16,667 nt of DNA. Origin: Actinomycetes bacterium (GTDB taxonomy: Bacteria > Actinomycetota > Acidimicrobiia > Acidimicrobiales > RAAP-2). Each line of letters opens with the position of its first letter. The first letter of the stretch is position 1. Of this stretch, positions 7,261 through 14,180 are shown piece by piece. Under the pieces are notes generated by a model. It was not told the DNA's origin, ran no database searches, and saw only the letters and a program-made list of their open reading frames with translations. The stretch lies in NCBI GenBank assembly GCA_021807965.1, contig JAKBCI010000006.1, forward strand, positions 554 to 17,220, in the 5' to 3' direction. Made by a program: the position numbers and the translations under genes.

Positions 7261-7812
7261 GTGCGGCGACAGTTCGTGGTGCAAGGAGGCGAGGAGCGGG
7301 TGGTATCGGTCACGCCCGTATCGCGCGGCGTGGTGCGACCCACGCTGCTCGCGCTCGCGCTCGCCGTGACCGTACGCTACGCGGCGGACTCGACTCGCCT
7401 GGTGGCGCACCACCAAGTGATTATTGGAGTCGTGGTCGTGGGTCCGGTCGCCACCGTTGCACTGACCCGCGCGTGGCGGTGGCGGACGCACAAGATTCAC
7501 GTCACGTCACGGCGCGTCGTGGTGGAAGGGGGAGTGTTCCGCCACGCTCGTACCAGTATGGACCTTCGCGACGTGGTCGCGACGCGCACGACGAGGGGTA
7601 TCGGCGATCGCATGACGGCGCGCGGTGAGGTGATCGTGGAAACGATCGCGGGACCCTGGGTCGTGGGGAGGGTTCGCCACCCGGCGGCACTGGTGCGCCT
7701 GATCGAGGGTGAACGCTCACGTTTGGCCACTTCGTCGTGGGGCTACGACGAGGTCGTCGAGTCCGCGCCCTGGGCGGCCACCGACGCCGGGCGTGGCTAC
7801 CGCTCGACGTGA
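7261..7812 (+). CDS. Membrane protein with bacterial PH (bPH2/DUF304) domain
   Basis: 183 residues. Two hydrophobic segments (roughly 25-42 and 52-69, VVRPTLLALALAVTV and HHQVIIGVVVVGPVATVALT) make a membrane hairpin. The short basic stretch AWRWRTHKIHVTSRRVVVEGGVF leads into a beta-rich domain with the familiar bPH2 pattern: a strand in which a new frame of residues is defined, then DLRDVVATRTTRG, then EVIVETIAGPWVVGRVRHP, ending in the helix AALVRLIEGER. That is the arrangement of YdbS/YdbT-like and many actinobacterial PH-domain proteins. The last ~30 residues are probably disordered. Molecular function of this family is unknown. The start is supported by a -10-like box six bases upstream. 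Confidence 0.8.
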   Translation: MRRQFVVQGGEERVVSVTPVSRGVVRPTLLALALAVTVRYAADSTRLVAHHQVIIGVVVVGPVATVALTRAWRWRTHKIHVTSRRVVVEGGVFRHARTSMDLRDVVATRTTRGIGDRMTARGEVIVETIAGPWVVGRVRHPAALVRLIEGERSRLATSSWGYDEVVESAPWAATDAGRGYRST

Positions 7813-7832
7813 CGCTCGCGCGCATCAGCCAG

Positions 7833-7838
7833 TACCGT
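7833..7838 (+). promoter_or_regulatory. -10 box TACCGT of a leaderless promoter (zinc-ribbon gene)
   Basis: TACCGT ends six bases before GTG 7845. A GTGACG hexamer (7809-7814, five of six matches to TTGACG) lies 18 bases upstream as a candidate -35. Confidence 0.5.
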
Positions 7839-7844
7839 GGATGC

Positions 7845-8057
7845 GTGCCTACTCGTTATCGCTGCACCGCGTGCGGCAACCTGACTCGATTTGACGTCGT
7901 GGAGACCACGTCAGTTCGCTCGTTCTACCACTTCACCGTCGGCGGCGAGCTGAGCATTGAGGAGCCCGAAGTTATCGCCACCGCGGTGGAGTCCGTTACC
8001 TGTCGGTGGTGTGGGCACGGACGCGGCGTCGAGACCATGGACGACGTGGCGTCCTAG
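7845..8057 (+). CDS. Small zinc-ribbon protein, function unknown
   Basis: 70 residues from GTG 7845, a start fixed by the -10-like TACCGT six bases upstream. An upstream in-frame start would overlap the PH-domain gene. Two zinc knuckles are present, C7-x2-C10 (RCTACGN) and C53-x2-C56 (TCRWCGH), 42 residues apart and separated by a segment that reads as beta strands (RSFYHFTVGGELSIEE). Four cysteines in this layout probably bind one zinc ion. No named family recognised. It stands immediately before a thioredoxin-like gene, with only two bases between the TAG and the next GTG, so the two are likely co-expressed. Confidence 0.7.
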   Translation: MPTRYRCTACGNLTRFDVVETTSVRSFYHFTVGGELSIEEPEVIATAVESVTCRWCGHGRGVETMDDVAS

Positions 8058-8059
8058 TC

Positions 8060-8461
8060 GTGGCCGGTCCACGATCATTCGGTGGGACCGTTGAACGAGC
8101 CGTGCCGTCGTCGATTGTCGGTCGCGACGCTGACGGGTCGAGCATCGAAATCCCCCTTACGCGCATGACGCTGCTCGTCGTCGTGAAACCGGGCTGCCTC
8201 GGATGCCGGGAGTTCCTGCACGCAGCGGACCACGAGCTGGCCGGGCTCGAGCTGGTGCTCGTGAGTGAGGTCGCCGACGACCGGGGCGAGTGGCGCGACG
8301 CTCGTGCGGTGCTGATCGCACCAGCGTGGATCGAGGCGCAGCGGTTGATTGCCGCGCCGTCCTACGCGCTACTGAGCGCCCGCACGAGACGACTGATTGC
8401 CGAAGGCGCCGCCTTTTCAGTGTCGCAGGTGATGTCCGAGATCGCGAGTCACGTGTCCTGA
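8060..8461 (+). CDS. Thioredoxin-like protein with Cys-Leu-Gly-Cys motif
   Basis: 133 residues from GTG 8060, two bases after the zinc-ribbon stop; no clear ribosome site, so coupling to the upstream gene is assumed. GTG 8102 and ATG 8165 are alternative starts. The strand TLLVVVKPGCLGCREFLHAA (37-56) carries C46-x2-C49 at the end of a hydrophobic strand, exactly where thioredoxin-fold proteins place the redox pair. Later strands ELVLVSEVADD and AVLIAPAW also fit that fold. PSSIVGRDADGSSIEIPL resembles the lead-in strand of TlpA/AhpC-TSA-like redoxins. No signal peptide, so presumably cytoplasmic. A thiol-disulfide exchange role is inferred from the motif. The conserved cis-proline of thioredoxins is only tentatively matched (AAPSYAL). 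Confidence 0.65.
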   Translation: MAGPRSFGGTVERAVPSSIVGRDADGSSIEIPLTRMTLLVVVKPGCLGCREFLHAADHELAGLELVLVSEVADDRGEWRDARAVLIAPAWIEAQRLIAAPSYALLSARTRRLIAEGAAFSVSQVMSEIASHVS

Positions 8462-8504
8462 CGATGTCACACCGTTGCGTCAGAGTGGCGTGATGGAGGA
8501 CAAC

Positions 8505-8717
8505 ATGATGAACAGCCGCGTAGAGTTTTCAATCAGCTGTCAGGACTGCGTGCGACGGGGGACGCCGGACTGCGTCGACTGCCTGGTGAGTTTTGTCTTA
8601 GGCGACGCACCTGAGGAGCTCACGATGACCGACGAGGACATGGCGATCGTCGGCCTGCTGCGCGCCGAGCAATTGATACCCCGTTTGCGCTACCAACCGA
8701 GCACTGCGCAGCGTTAA
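8505..8717 (+). CDS. Small protein with two Cys-x2-Cys motifs, function unknown
   Basis: 70 residues from ATG 8505 (or 69 from ATG 8508); GGAGGA at 8495-8500 is a strong ribosome site and decides the start. Near the N-terminus SCQDCVRRGTPDCVDCLVSF gives Cys-x2-Cys-x7-Cys-x2-Cys, a tight four-cysteine site for zinc or an iron-sulfur cluster. An acidic linker follows (GDAPEELTMTDEDM), then a helix, AIVGLLRAEQLIPRLRY. I recall similar small proteins in other actinobacteria, without known function. It is the third Cys-x2-Cys protein in a row here and comes just before the PimB-like gene. Confidence 0.75.
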   Translation: MMNSRVEFSISCQDCVRRGTPDCVDCLVSFVLGDAPEELTMTDEDMAIVGLLRAEQLIPRLRYQPSTAQR

Positions 8718-8733
8718 GCAATCCGAGGTTGGC

Positions 8734-8739
8734 TAGCGT
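8734..8739 (+). promoter_or_regulatory. -10 box TAGCGT of a leaderless promoter (glycosyltransferase)
   Basis: TAGCGT ends six bases before ATG 8746; no ribosome site. It would start the 8746-12012 gene run. Confidence 0.5.
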
Positions 8740-8745
8740 GGGCGG

Positions 8746-9906
8746 ATGGCCCGCCACCTCCTGGTGACCAACGACTATCCGCCGAAGACGGGTGGCATCC
8801 AGGTCTACCTCCACGAACTCTGGCGTCGACTCGAGCCCGGGCGAGCCGTTGTCGTGACGGCGTCGTCGCACCCCGATGCGGCAGCGTTCGATCAAGCGAG
8901 CGACGTGGTCATCGAACGCGTGGCGGCGCCAACGTTGTTCTTGCCGTCTCCGAGTGCCCTGGCGGCTATCGAGAGCGCCATTGCGCGACATCAGCCAGAC
9001 CTGGTGCTCCTTGATCCCGCCTGGCCACTCGGACTGCTCGGCCCCTACTTGTCACGGCCGTACGGCGTTGTCGTGCACGGTGCGGAGGTGGCGATTCCCG
9101 GGCGTCTGCCGCTCGTCGCCTCGTCGCTGCGCCGCGTACTACGCCACGCCGTGGTGGCCATCAGCGCCGGGGGCTACCCCAGGTCCGAGGCCTGGCGAAA
9201 CGCGGCCGAGTACGCGCCGCCCTTCGTCGTCATACCCCCCGGTGTCGACCCGGTCCGCTTCGCCCCGCTCGCACCCGAGCGTCGCGGGGCCGCGCGCCGG
9301 TCGCTCGGCTTCGAGGCTGATGATCTGGTAGTGCTCTCGTATTCGCGCCTCGTGCCGCGCAAGGGAATGGATACGCTCGTTGAGGCGTCGGCCCGATTGC
9401 GCACGACGTGGCCGGGTCTGCACGTGATGATCGGCGGTGAGGGGCGAGACCGGGCGCGCCTCGAGCGCCTGGCGGCCAAGCGCCGCGCGCCGGTACGCTT
9501 CCTCGGCCGGGTGTCGGACGATGACCTCGGAACCTGGCTCGGCGCGAGCGACCTCTTCGTCATGGACTGTCGACGACGCTGGCTCGGTCTCGAACAGGAG
9601 GGATTCGGCATCGTCTTTCTCGAGGCGGCCGCGTCGGGCCTCGCGCAGGTGGCCGGCCGTTCCGGTGGCAGTCACGAGGCGGTTCTTCATGGTGAGACGG
9701 GACTCGTCGTCGACTCGCCGAAGCGTCCCGACGAACTCGCTCGCGCCATGATGACCTTGTTAGCCGACGAGCCACGTCGCGCGGCGATGGGCGCGCGGGC
9801 CCGCGAGGTGGCCACTCGCTCCTACGCCTGGGACGTCCTCGCCGCGTCGCTCTCGCGTGAGTTGGCACCGTACGACGGCTTTGGTCGGGTCGAACGCCTG
9901 GCGTAA
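8746..9906 (+). CDS. GT4 glycosyltransferase, PimB-like (phosphatidylinositol mannoside mannosyltransferase)
   Basis: 386-residue GT-B fold retaining glycosyltransferase. N-terminal domain: HLLVTNDYPPKTGGIQVYLHEL (4-25) with the GGIQ loop typical of PimB. VVVHGAEV (108-115) and SAGGYPRSE follow. C-terminal nucleotide-sugar domain: VVLSYSRLVPRKGMDTLVEA (195-214), where R201 and K206 bind the diphosphate. The acidic EX7E pair E285/E293 lies in EGFGIVFLEAAASG, preceded by FVMDCRRRWLGLEQ, a stretch characteristic of the PimB/PimC group. In mycobacteria PimB adds the second mannose to phosphatidylinositol monomannoside from GDP-mannose at the inner face of the plasma membrane. That substrate is inferred here; related GT4 enzymes use other acceptors. 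It is followed closely by SRPBCC, glucokinase and LLM genes. Confidence 0.85.
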   Translation: MARHLLVTNDYPPKTGGIQVYLHELWRRLEPGRAVVVTASSHPDAAAFDQASDVVIERVAAPTLFLPSPSALAAIESAIARHQPDLVLLDPAWPLGLLGPYLSRPYGVVVHGAEVAIPGRLPLVASSLRRVLRHAVVAISAGGYPRSEAWRNAAEYAPPFVVIPPGVDPVRFAPLAPERRGAARRSLGFEADDLVVLSYSRLVPRKGMDTLVEASARLRTTWPGLHVMIGGEGRDRARLERLAAKRRAPVRFLGRVSDDDLGTWLGASDLFVMDCRRRWLGLEQEGFGIVFLEAAASGLAQVAGRSGGSHEAVLHGETGLVVDSPKRPDELARAMMTLLADEPRRAAMGARAREVATRSYAWDVLAASLSRELAPYDGFGRVERLA

Positions 9907-9917
9907 GGTGGACCGGT

Positions 9918-9922
9918 GGAGG
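9918..9922 (+). promoter_or_regulatory. Ribosome binding site GGAGG for the SRPBCC gene
   Basis: GGAGG lies four bases before GTG 9927 and decides that start. It is embedded in a four-codon frame (GTG 9916 to TGA 9928-9930) that begins six bases after TAAGGT (9904-9909); see findings. Confidence 0.6.
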
Positions 9923-9926
9923 TCTG

Positions 9927-10367
9927 GTGAGGCAGCGCGCGACGCAGACGATAGTGGTGCAGGCGTCGCCGTTGCGGGTTTACCACGTCGTCGTGGACGT
10001 CGAGCGCTACGCCGACTGGGTGAGCGAGGTCAAGCACGTCGAGGTCCTCGAGCGCGACGCCGACGGCCGACCGCTGGAAGTGGTGTTTCGCGCGGCGGCC
10101 TTCGGACGGTCAACGACGTACACGCTTCGCTACGACTACGGGCGAGCGCCCGACGAGTTGAGCTGGGTCCAAGTCGCCGGCGACATCACCGCCGAGCTCG
10201 TTGGCCAGTACCGCTTCGAGCCGATCGACGAGGGTACGCGGGTGACCTACGACCTGGAGGTTGACTTAGCAGTTCCGATCCCCGCGTTCGTCAAGACCCG
10301 GGCCGCACAGCGAATTCAGATCGACGCCTTGCGCGAACTGCGCTCGCGCGCGGAGTCTCTCGGATGA
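9927..10367 (+). CDS. SRPBCC (START/Coq10-type) lipid-binding-fold protein
   Basis: 146 residues covering one complete helix-grip domain. Family text: TIVVQASPLRVYHVVVDVERYADWVSEVKHVEVLERD (8-44), the classic opening of the polyketide-cyclase/Coq10/START proteins; then TYTLRYDYGRAPDELSWVQVAGDIT, YRFEPIDEGTRVTYDLEVDLAVPIPAFVKTRAAQRI, and a long C-terminal helix that closes the pocket. These proteins hold a hydrophobic ligand, and some act as lipid carriers or cyclases. No catalytic residue can be assigned. Its TGA overlaps the next ATG by four bases (10364-10367), so it is translationally coupled to the glucokinase gene, and it lies 20 bases after the PimB-like gene. That neighbourhood makes a lipid or glycolipid ligand plausible (inference). 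Confidence 0.85.
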   Translation: MRQRATQTIVVQASPLRVYHVVVDVERYADWVSEVKHVEVLERDADGRPLEVVFRAAAFGRSTTYTLRYDYGRAPDELSWVQVAGDITAELVGQYRFEPIDEGTRVTYDLEVDLAVPIPAFVKTRAAQRIQIDALRELRSRAESLG

Positions 10368-11335
10368 CCGATTGCGCGATCGGCGTCGACGTCGGCGGCA
10401 CGAAGGCGCTGGCCGTGGTCCTGCGCGACGACGGGACCGTCGTCGACCAGCTGCGCAGCGGCACGCCGCACGGACGCGACTCCGATCCCGGAGCTCGAGC
10501 GGCCGAGGTCGTTGCCGATCAGGTTCTCGAGCTCAGTCGGCGCCACGGACTCGATTCTCGTACCGTACCGATTGGCCTTGGTCTGCCGGGCTTGGTACGT
10601 CGCGACGGCTACCTGGCCTTTGCCCCCAATCTACCAAGTGCGTCGGGATCTGACCTCGGGGTCCTGCTCGGTGACGCGCTCGGGCGTGCGTCGATCGTGG
10701 CCGAGAACGACGTCAATTGCGCCGCTATCGCCGAGCACGCGTGGGGTGCTGGTCGAGGCGTCGACGACTTCGTAATGGTGACCCTCGGGACCGGGATCGG
10801 CGGCGGCGTGGTCGCCGACGGGCGGCTCGTGCGGGGCCGCAATGGGTTTGCCGGCGAGATCGGACACATGGTCGTCGAGGCCCGTGGCGTGCGGTGCCCC
10901 TGCGGCGCTCGGGGCTGTTGGGAGCGCTACGCCTCGGGCAGCGGTCTGCAGCGGCTGAGTCGAGAAGCCGCGCTGGACGGACGCCTACCCGCGTTGGTCA
11001 CGCGAGTCGGTGATCCTGAGCGCGTGACGGGCGAGGACGTCACGGCCGCGGCCGCCGACGGACTCGGCGAAGCTCTTGCGGTCGTCGATCGGGTGGGCTG
11101 GTGGCTCGCGCTCGGCCTGGCCAACTTGATCGCCATCCTCGACGCCGGGTGTTTCGTCGTGGGCGGTGGCCTCTCGGAGGTTGCCGGTCTCGTCTTGCCC
11201 AGTGCCCGCACGCATTTGGCCGATCTCGCTGAAGGCTACGGTGCCCGAGCGACGGTGACGATCGCGCAGTCAGCCTTTGGCTCATTGTCTGGCGCGGTGG
11301 GCGCCGCCCTGGTCGCCTTCGAGCGTGCGCCGTGA
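10364..11335 (+). CDS. glk: ROK-family glucokinase
   Basis: Phosphorylates glucose to glucose 6-phosphate with ATP (or polyphosphate in some actinobacterial relatives). 323 residues, normal for ROK glucokinases. Visible elements: phosphate-binding loop GVDVGGTK (7-14); sugar-binding and catalytic AENDVNCAAIAEH with N115 and catalytic base D116; second nucleotide loop TLGTGIGGG (140-148); E165 and H168 in GEIGHMV; the ROK zinc site CPCGARGCWE (C178, C180, C185, with H168); and GGGLSE near the C-terminus, at the adenosine site. There is no N-terminal helix-turn-helix, so it is a kinase, not a ROK repressor. Overlaps of four bases on both sides (ATGA before, GTGA after) tie it into one operon. 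Specificity for glucose rather than another hexose is from family resemblance. Confidence 0.9.
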   Translation: MTDCAIGVDVGGTKALAVVLRDDGTVVDQLRSGTPHGRDSDPGARAAEVVADQVLELSRRHGLDSRTVPIGLGLPGLVRRDGYLAFAPNLPSASGSDLGVLLGDALGRASIVAENDVNCAAIAEHAWGAGRGVDDFVMVTLGTGIGGGVVADGRLVRGRNGFAGEIGHMVVEARGVRCPCGARGCWERYASGSGLQRLSREAALDGRLPALVTRVGDPERVTGEDVTAAAADGLGEALAVVDRVGWWLALGLANLIAILDAGCFVVGGGLSEVAGLVLPSARTHLADLAEGYGARATVTIAQSAFGSLSGAVGAALVAFERAP

Positions 11336-12012
11336 AGATCGGCGTACTGCTACCAACCTTCGACGGGAATCCGAGGCGCGCCTTCCGGGCCGCGGCGCGA
11401 GCGTCGGAATCGGGCCTCGACGGCGTCTTCGCGTACGACCACCTCTGGCCCATGGGTTCGCCCCCTCGTCCGGCGCTAGCGCCCTTCCCAGTGCTAGCCG
11501 CCATCGTGGCGCGACATCCACTACTTCACGTCGGTCCGCTCGTCGCCCGCGTCGGCCTCGTGAGTACTGACCACCTCGTGGCGACCTTTCGCACCCTGGA
11601 CGCCCTCTCACCCGGTCACGTGGTGGCGGCCCTGGGCACGGGGGACCGACTGTCCGCACCCGAGAACGCCGCGTACGGCATCCCCGACTTGGACGCGCCC
11701 TCGCGTCGACGGCTGCTCGGCGAGACGGCTCGCGCCCTCGCGCCGACGATCTCGGTGTGGATCGGCGCGGGGGCGCCGGCGACGAACGCCCTGGCCCGCG
11801 AGGTCGGCGCGACGGTGAATCTCTGGAATGCGCCGGTCGCCGCGTTGCGGGCCGCCGCCCTGGACGGTCCCGTCTCGTGGGCGGGACCCCCACCGGCGCG
11901 CGAGGAGACGGCGCGTCTGCTCGATGACCTCGCTGGTGCGGGAGCCACGTGGGCGGTGTTGGGTGCCGAGGTCGACGTCGACGTCGTAGCCGGTTGGCGA
12001 TCGGCGAACTGA
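11332..12012 (+). CDS. Short luciferase-like (LLM) flavin-dependent oxidoreductase
   Basis: 226 residues, starting at GTG 11332 inside the stop of the glucokinase gene (GTGA overlap). MKIGVLLPTFDG, the following SGLDGVFAYDHLWPMGS, and HLLHVGPLVARVGLVSTDHLVATFRTLDALSPGHVVAALGTG-type text are standard bacterial luciferase-like/F420-dependent reductase motifs, including the DHLW segment near the cofactor. Typical members have 280-340 residues. The stretch between the GTG motif and the C-terminal part (WIGAGAPATNALAREVGATVNLWNAP) is shortened, so it may bind FMN or F420 in a reduced pocket, or be a degenerate member. The substrate cannot be inferred. Confidence 0.8.
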   Translation: MKIGVLLPTFDGNPRRAFRAAARASESGLDGVFAYDHLWPMGSPPRPALAPFPVLAAIVARHPLLHVGPLVARVGLVSTDHLVATFRTLDALSPGHVVAALGTGDRLSAPENAAYGIPDLDAPSRRRLLGETARALAPTISVWIGAGAPATNALAREVGATVNLWNAPVAALRAAALDGPVSWAGPPPAREETARLLDDLAGAGATWAVLGAEVDVDVVAGWRSAN

Positions 12013-12017
12013 AAACG

Positions 12018-12023
12018 TATTGT
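12018..12023 (+). promoter_or_regulatory. -10 box TATTGT of a leaderless promoter (aminotransferase)
   Basis: TATTGT ends six bases before ATG 12030. TTGGCG (11994-11999), 18 bases upstream inside the end of the LLM gene, is a good -35 candidate. This is the best-formed promoter of the leaderless set. Confidence 0.6.
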
Positions 12024-12029
12024 TCACCA

Positions 12030-13232
12030 ATGGAATTCCGTCGAATCACTGGGTTGCCCCCGTACGTCTTTGCCCAGATCAACTCGCTCAAGGCAGCGGC
12101 CCGGGCCGCCGGACGCGACGTCGTTGACTTTGGCTTTGGCAACCCCGACCTGCCCAGTCCTGACGTCGCGGTCGAGAAGCTGGCCGAGGCAGTTCACAAT
12201 CCCAAGAATCACCGCTACAGCGCGAGCCGCGGCATACCCAACCTTCGCGCGGCGATGGCGACGCGGTACCGCGAGCTCTTCGGCGTTGAGCTCGATCCCG
12301 AGACCGAAGTGCTGACCACCATCGGCGCCAAAGAGGGTCTCACCCACCTGATGTGGGTGCTGCTCGGCCCGGGCGACAGCGCTCTCGTGCCGACGCCGAG
12401 CTACCCGATCCACCTCGCGGGCCCCGGCTTCGCCGGAGCGACGGTCATCCCCGTGCCGATCGTCGACCCGGCTTCGAGCGACCGCGACCCGGGCGACGAT
12501 TTCTTTGACGCGATGCACGATGCGTGGGACGCGGCCGTCATCAAGCCCCGAGTCGTCATTGCCTCGTTTCCGCACAACCCGACGAGCGCCTGCGCCGACC
12601 TCGACTTCATGACGAGACTCGTGGACTTCGCCCTTGAGCACGAGCTCATCGTGTGTCACGACTTCGCGTACGCCGACTTGGGCTTCGATGGTTTCCGGCC
12701 GCCGTCGATCCTGCAGGTCCCGCGCGCAAAAGAGTGCTGCGTGGAGCTCTACACCTTGACCAAGTCGTTCTCGATGGCGGGGTGGCGCGTAGGATTCCTC
12801 GTCGGCAACGCGGCGGTGGTGGCGGCGCTCACCAAGCTGAAGAGCTACCTCGACTACGGAACCTTTCAGCCCGTGCAAATTGCGGCGATCGTCGCCATGA
12901 ACGAGGCCAAGGACTACCCGAACCAGTTGCGCACGATCTACCAGGCCCGTCGTGACGCACTGGTGGACGGACTCAACCGGATCGGCTGGCCCGTCGTCGC
13001 GCCGCGAGGCTCCATGTTCGTCTGGGCGCCGATTCCCGAGCCGTTTCGCGAGCGGGGTTCACTCGCGTTCTCGACCGAGCTGATCGAACGGGCCGACGTC
13101 GCCACGAGCCCCGGCGTGGGCTTCGGCGGTGGTGGCGACGGGCACGTCCGATTCGCGCTGATCGAGAACGAGGCTCGCACGCACCAGGCCATACGCTCGT
13201 TGCGCCGGGCGCTACCCGAACTTCGCGCCTAG
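12030..13232 (+). CDS. alaC: AlaC-like PLP aminotransferase (class I/II)
   Basis: 400 residues from ATG 12030; the frame is open for 27 more codons upstream, but a -10 box lies six bases before this ATG and the protein then begins MEFRRITGLPPYVFAQINSLK, as in AlaC/YfdZ relatives. Fold-type I motifs: DFGFGNPDLPSP near residue 31, RYSASRGIPNLRAAM, the substrate/PLP loop TTIGAKEGL, SFPHNPTS with the conserved Asn, HDFAYADLGFDG with the PLP-binding Asp and Tyr, the PLP lysine K245 in YTLTKSFSMAGWRVGF, and the carboxylate-binding arginine in DGHVRFALIENEAR. AlaC makes alanine from pyruvate and glutamate; methionine or LL-diaminopimelate aminotransferases are close relatives, so the amino acid is not certain. 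Its TAG stop shares CTAG with the convergent gene. Confidence 0.85.
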   Translation: MEFRRITGLPPYVFAQINSLKAAARAAGRDVVDFGFGNPDLPSPDVAVEKLAEAVHNPKNHRYSASRGIPNLRAAMATRYRELFGVELDPETEVLTTIGAKEGLTHLMWVLLGPGDSALVPTPSYPIHLAGPGFAGATVIPVPIVDPASSDRDPGDDFFDAMHDAWDAAVIKPRVVIASFPHNPTSACADLDFMTRLVDFALEHELIVCHDFAYADLGFDGFRPPSILQVPRAKECCVELYTLTKSFSMAGWRVGFLVGNAAVVAALTKLKSYLDYGTFQPVQIAAIVAMNEAKDYPNQLRTIYQARRDALVDGLNRIGWPVVAPRGSMFVWAPIPEPFRERGSLAFSTELIERADVATSPGVGFGGGGDGHVRFALIENEARTHQAIRSLRRALPELRA

Positions 13233-14110
13233 CGCTCGCTCAACGCGGGCACCGCAACCTCGACCGACTCGATAGCGCCTAGCCGGGTGTCCGCTGCCCT
13301 AAACCGATCACTCGTCGGCGCGGTCATTACGTACAGGGTTGACCCCGTGGTGCCGCCGAGGGAGCAGGCGAACGCCGTCTGCGTCGTCGTGGCGACGTCG
13401 GCGATTTCACCGCCCTCGGCTACGCGAACGCACTGATTGGTAATGGCGTTGGCGTACCACACGAGGCCCTGCGCGTCGAGGCAGATGCCGTCGGGCGCGG
13501 CGAACTGGAGTGGTGCCCACACTCGACGGTCGTGCAGGGTGCCGTCGTCGGCGATCGTAAAGGCGCTGAGTCGCGAGGCCAGGGTCTCGGCGACGATCAG
13601 CGTCGTGCCGTCGGCCGTTACGACGGCGCCGTTGGGGAACGCGAGGTCGGCCACCACCTGGCGCACCGCGCCGTCAGGTCCGAGCACGACCAGGTTGGTG
13701 GTCGGTGGTGGTGTGGCGAGTAGTCCTTCGACGCCCACGTCGGCCAAAAACGCGTCCAAGTCGAAGCCGAAGTTCCCTACGTAGGCAACGCCCGTCGCGG
13801 CGACGACGAGGTCGTTGGCCCAAAAGCCGCAGTGCTCGCTGATGTCGGCGTGCGTCGTAGTCGTGGCACCAACTCGTAGCACGCGGTGATCGATCATCGA
13901 TACGCAGAGTTGACTGCCGTCGGGCAACCAGCCGAGGCCCGACGGCTGTCCGGCTACTTCGAATTCGAGCCGTTCGTCGCGGGCCAACGCATCCGTGCTG
14001 AACACGCCGTGGCGGTAAAAGTCGCTATACCAGAGTCGTTGGTCGTGCCAGCGCGGACTTTCGCCGAAGGCGAGGCCCTCGCGGATCCGTGAAGTCAGAT
14101 ACTCGGTCAT
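13229..14110 (-). CDS. SMP-30/gluconolactonase-family protein
   Basis: 293 residues from ATG 14110, chosen because GAGGGGG precedes it and the protein then starts MTEYLTSRIREGLAFGESPRW, the usual place. The frame is open a further 43 codons, but that part reads as low-complexity Arg-rich text overlapping glpK. Six-bladed beta-propeller lactonase motifs: GLAFGESPRWH with metal ligand E17, GFWANDLVV (N99), AFPNGAVVTADGTTLIVAET with ligand N160, and AAPDGICLDAQGLVWYAN with ligand D207. These are the divalent-metal residues of SMP-30, gluconolactonase and related sugar-lactone hydrolases. The substrate is unknown. It lies 70 bases downstream of the glycerol kinase gene on the same strand, so co-transcription is likely, and it ends tail-to-tail with the aminotransferase. 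Confidence 0.87.
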   Translation of the reverse strand: MTEYLTSRIREGLAFGESPRWHDQRLWYSDFYRHGVFSTDALARDERLEFEVAGQPSGLGWLPDGSQLCVSMIDHRVLRVGATTTTHADISEHCGFWANDLVVAATGVAYVGNFGFDLDAFLADVGVEGLLATPPPTTNLVVLGPDGAVRQVVADLAFPNGAVVTADGTTLIVAETLASRLSAFTIADDGTLHDRRVWAPLQFAAPDGICLDAQGLVWYANAITNQCVRVAEGGEIADVATTTQTAFACSLGGTTGSTLYVMTAPTSDRFRAADTRLGAIESVEVAVPALSER

Positions 14111-14180
14111 CGCGCCCCCTCGACGTCGTCGATGGTAGTCGTCACGTGGGCCGGGGCTGCACCGGCGACCCCGCGGCTCG

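Noticed and set aside
7062..7343. Minus-strand frame whose stop shares CTAG with the globin stop
   Set aside because: Arg/Pro/Ser-rich text with no family pattern, no ribosome site or promoter, and it runs antisense to the start of the PH-domain gene. The CTAG sharing is likely chance.
11949..12029. 27-codon N-terminal extension of the aminotransferase
   Set aside because: It would overlap the LLM gene, reads as Arg-rich text, and a promoter -10 box lies just before ATG 12030.
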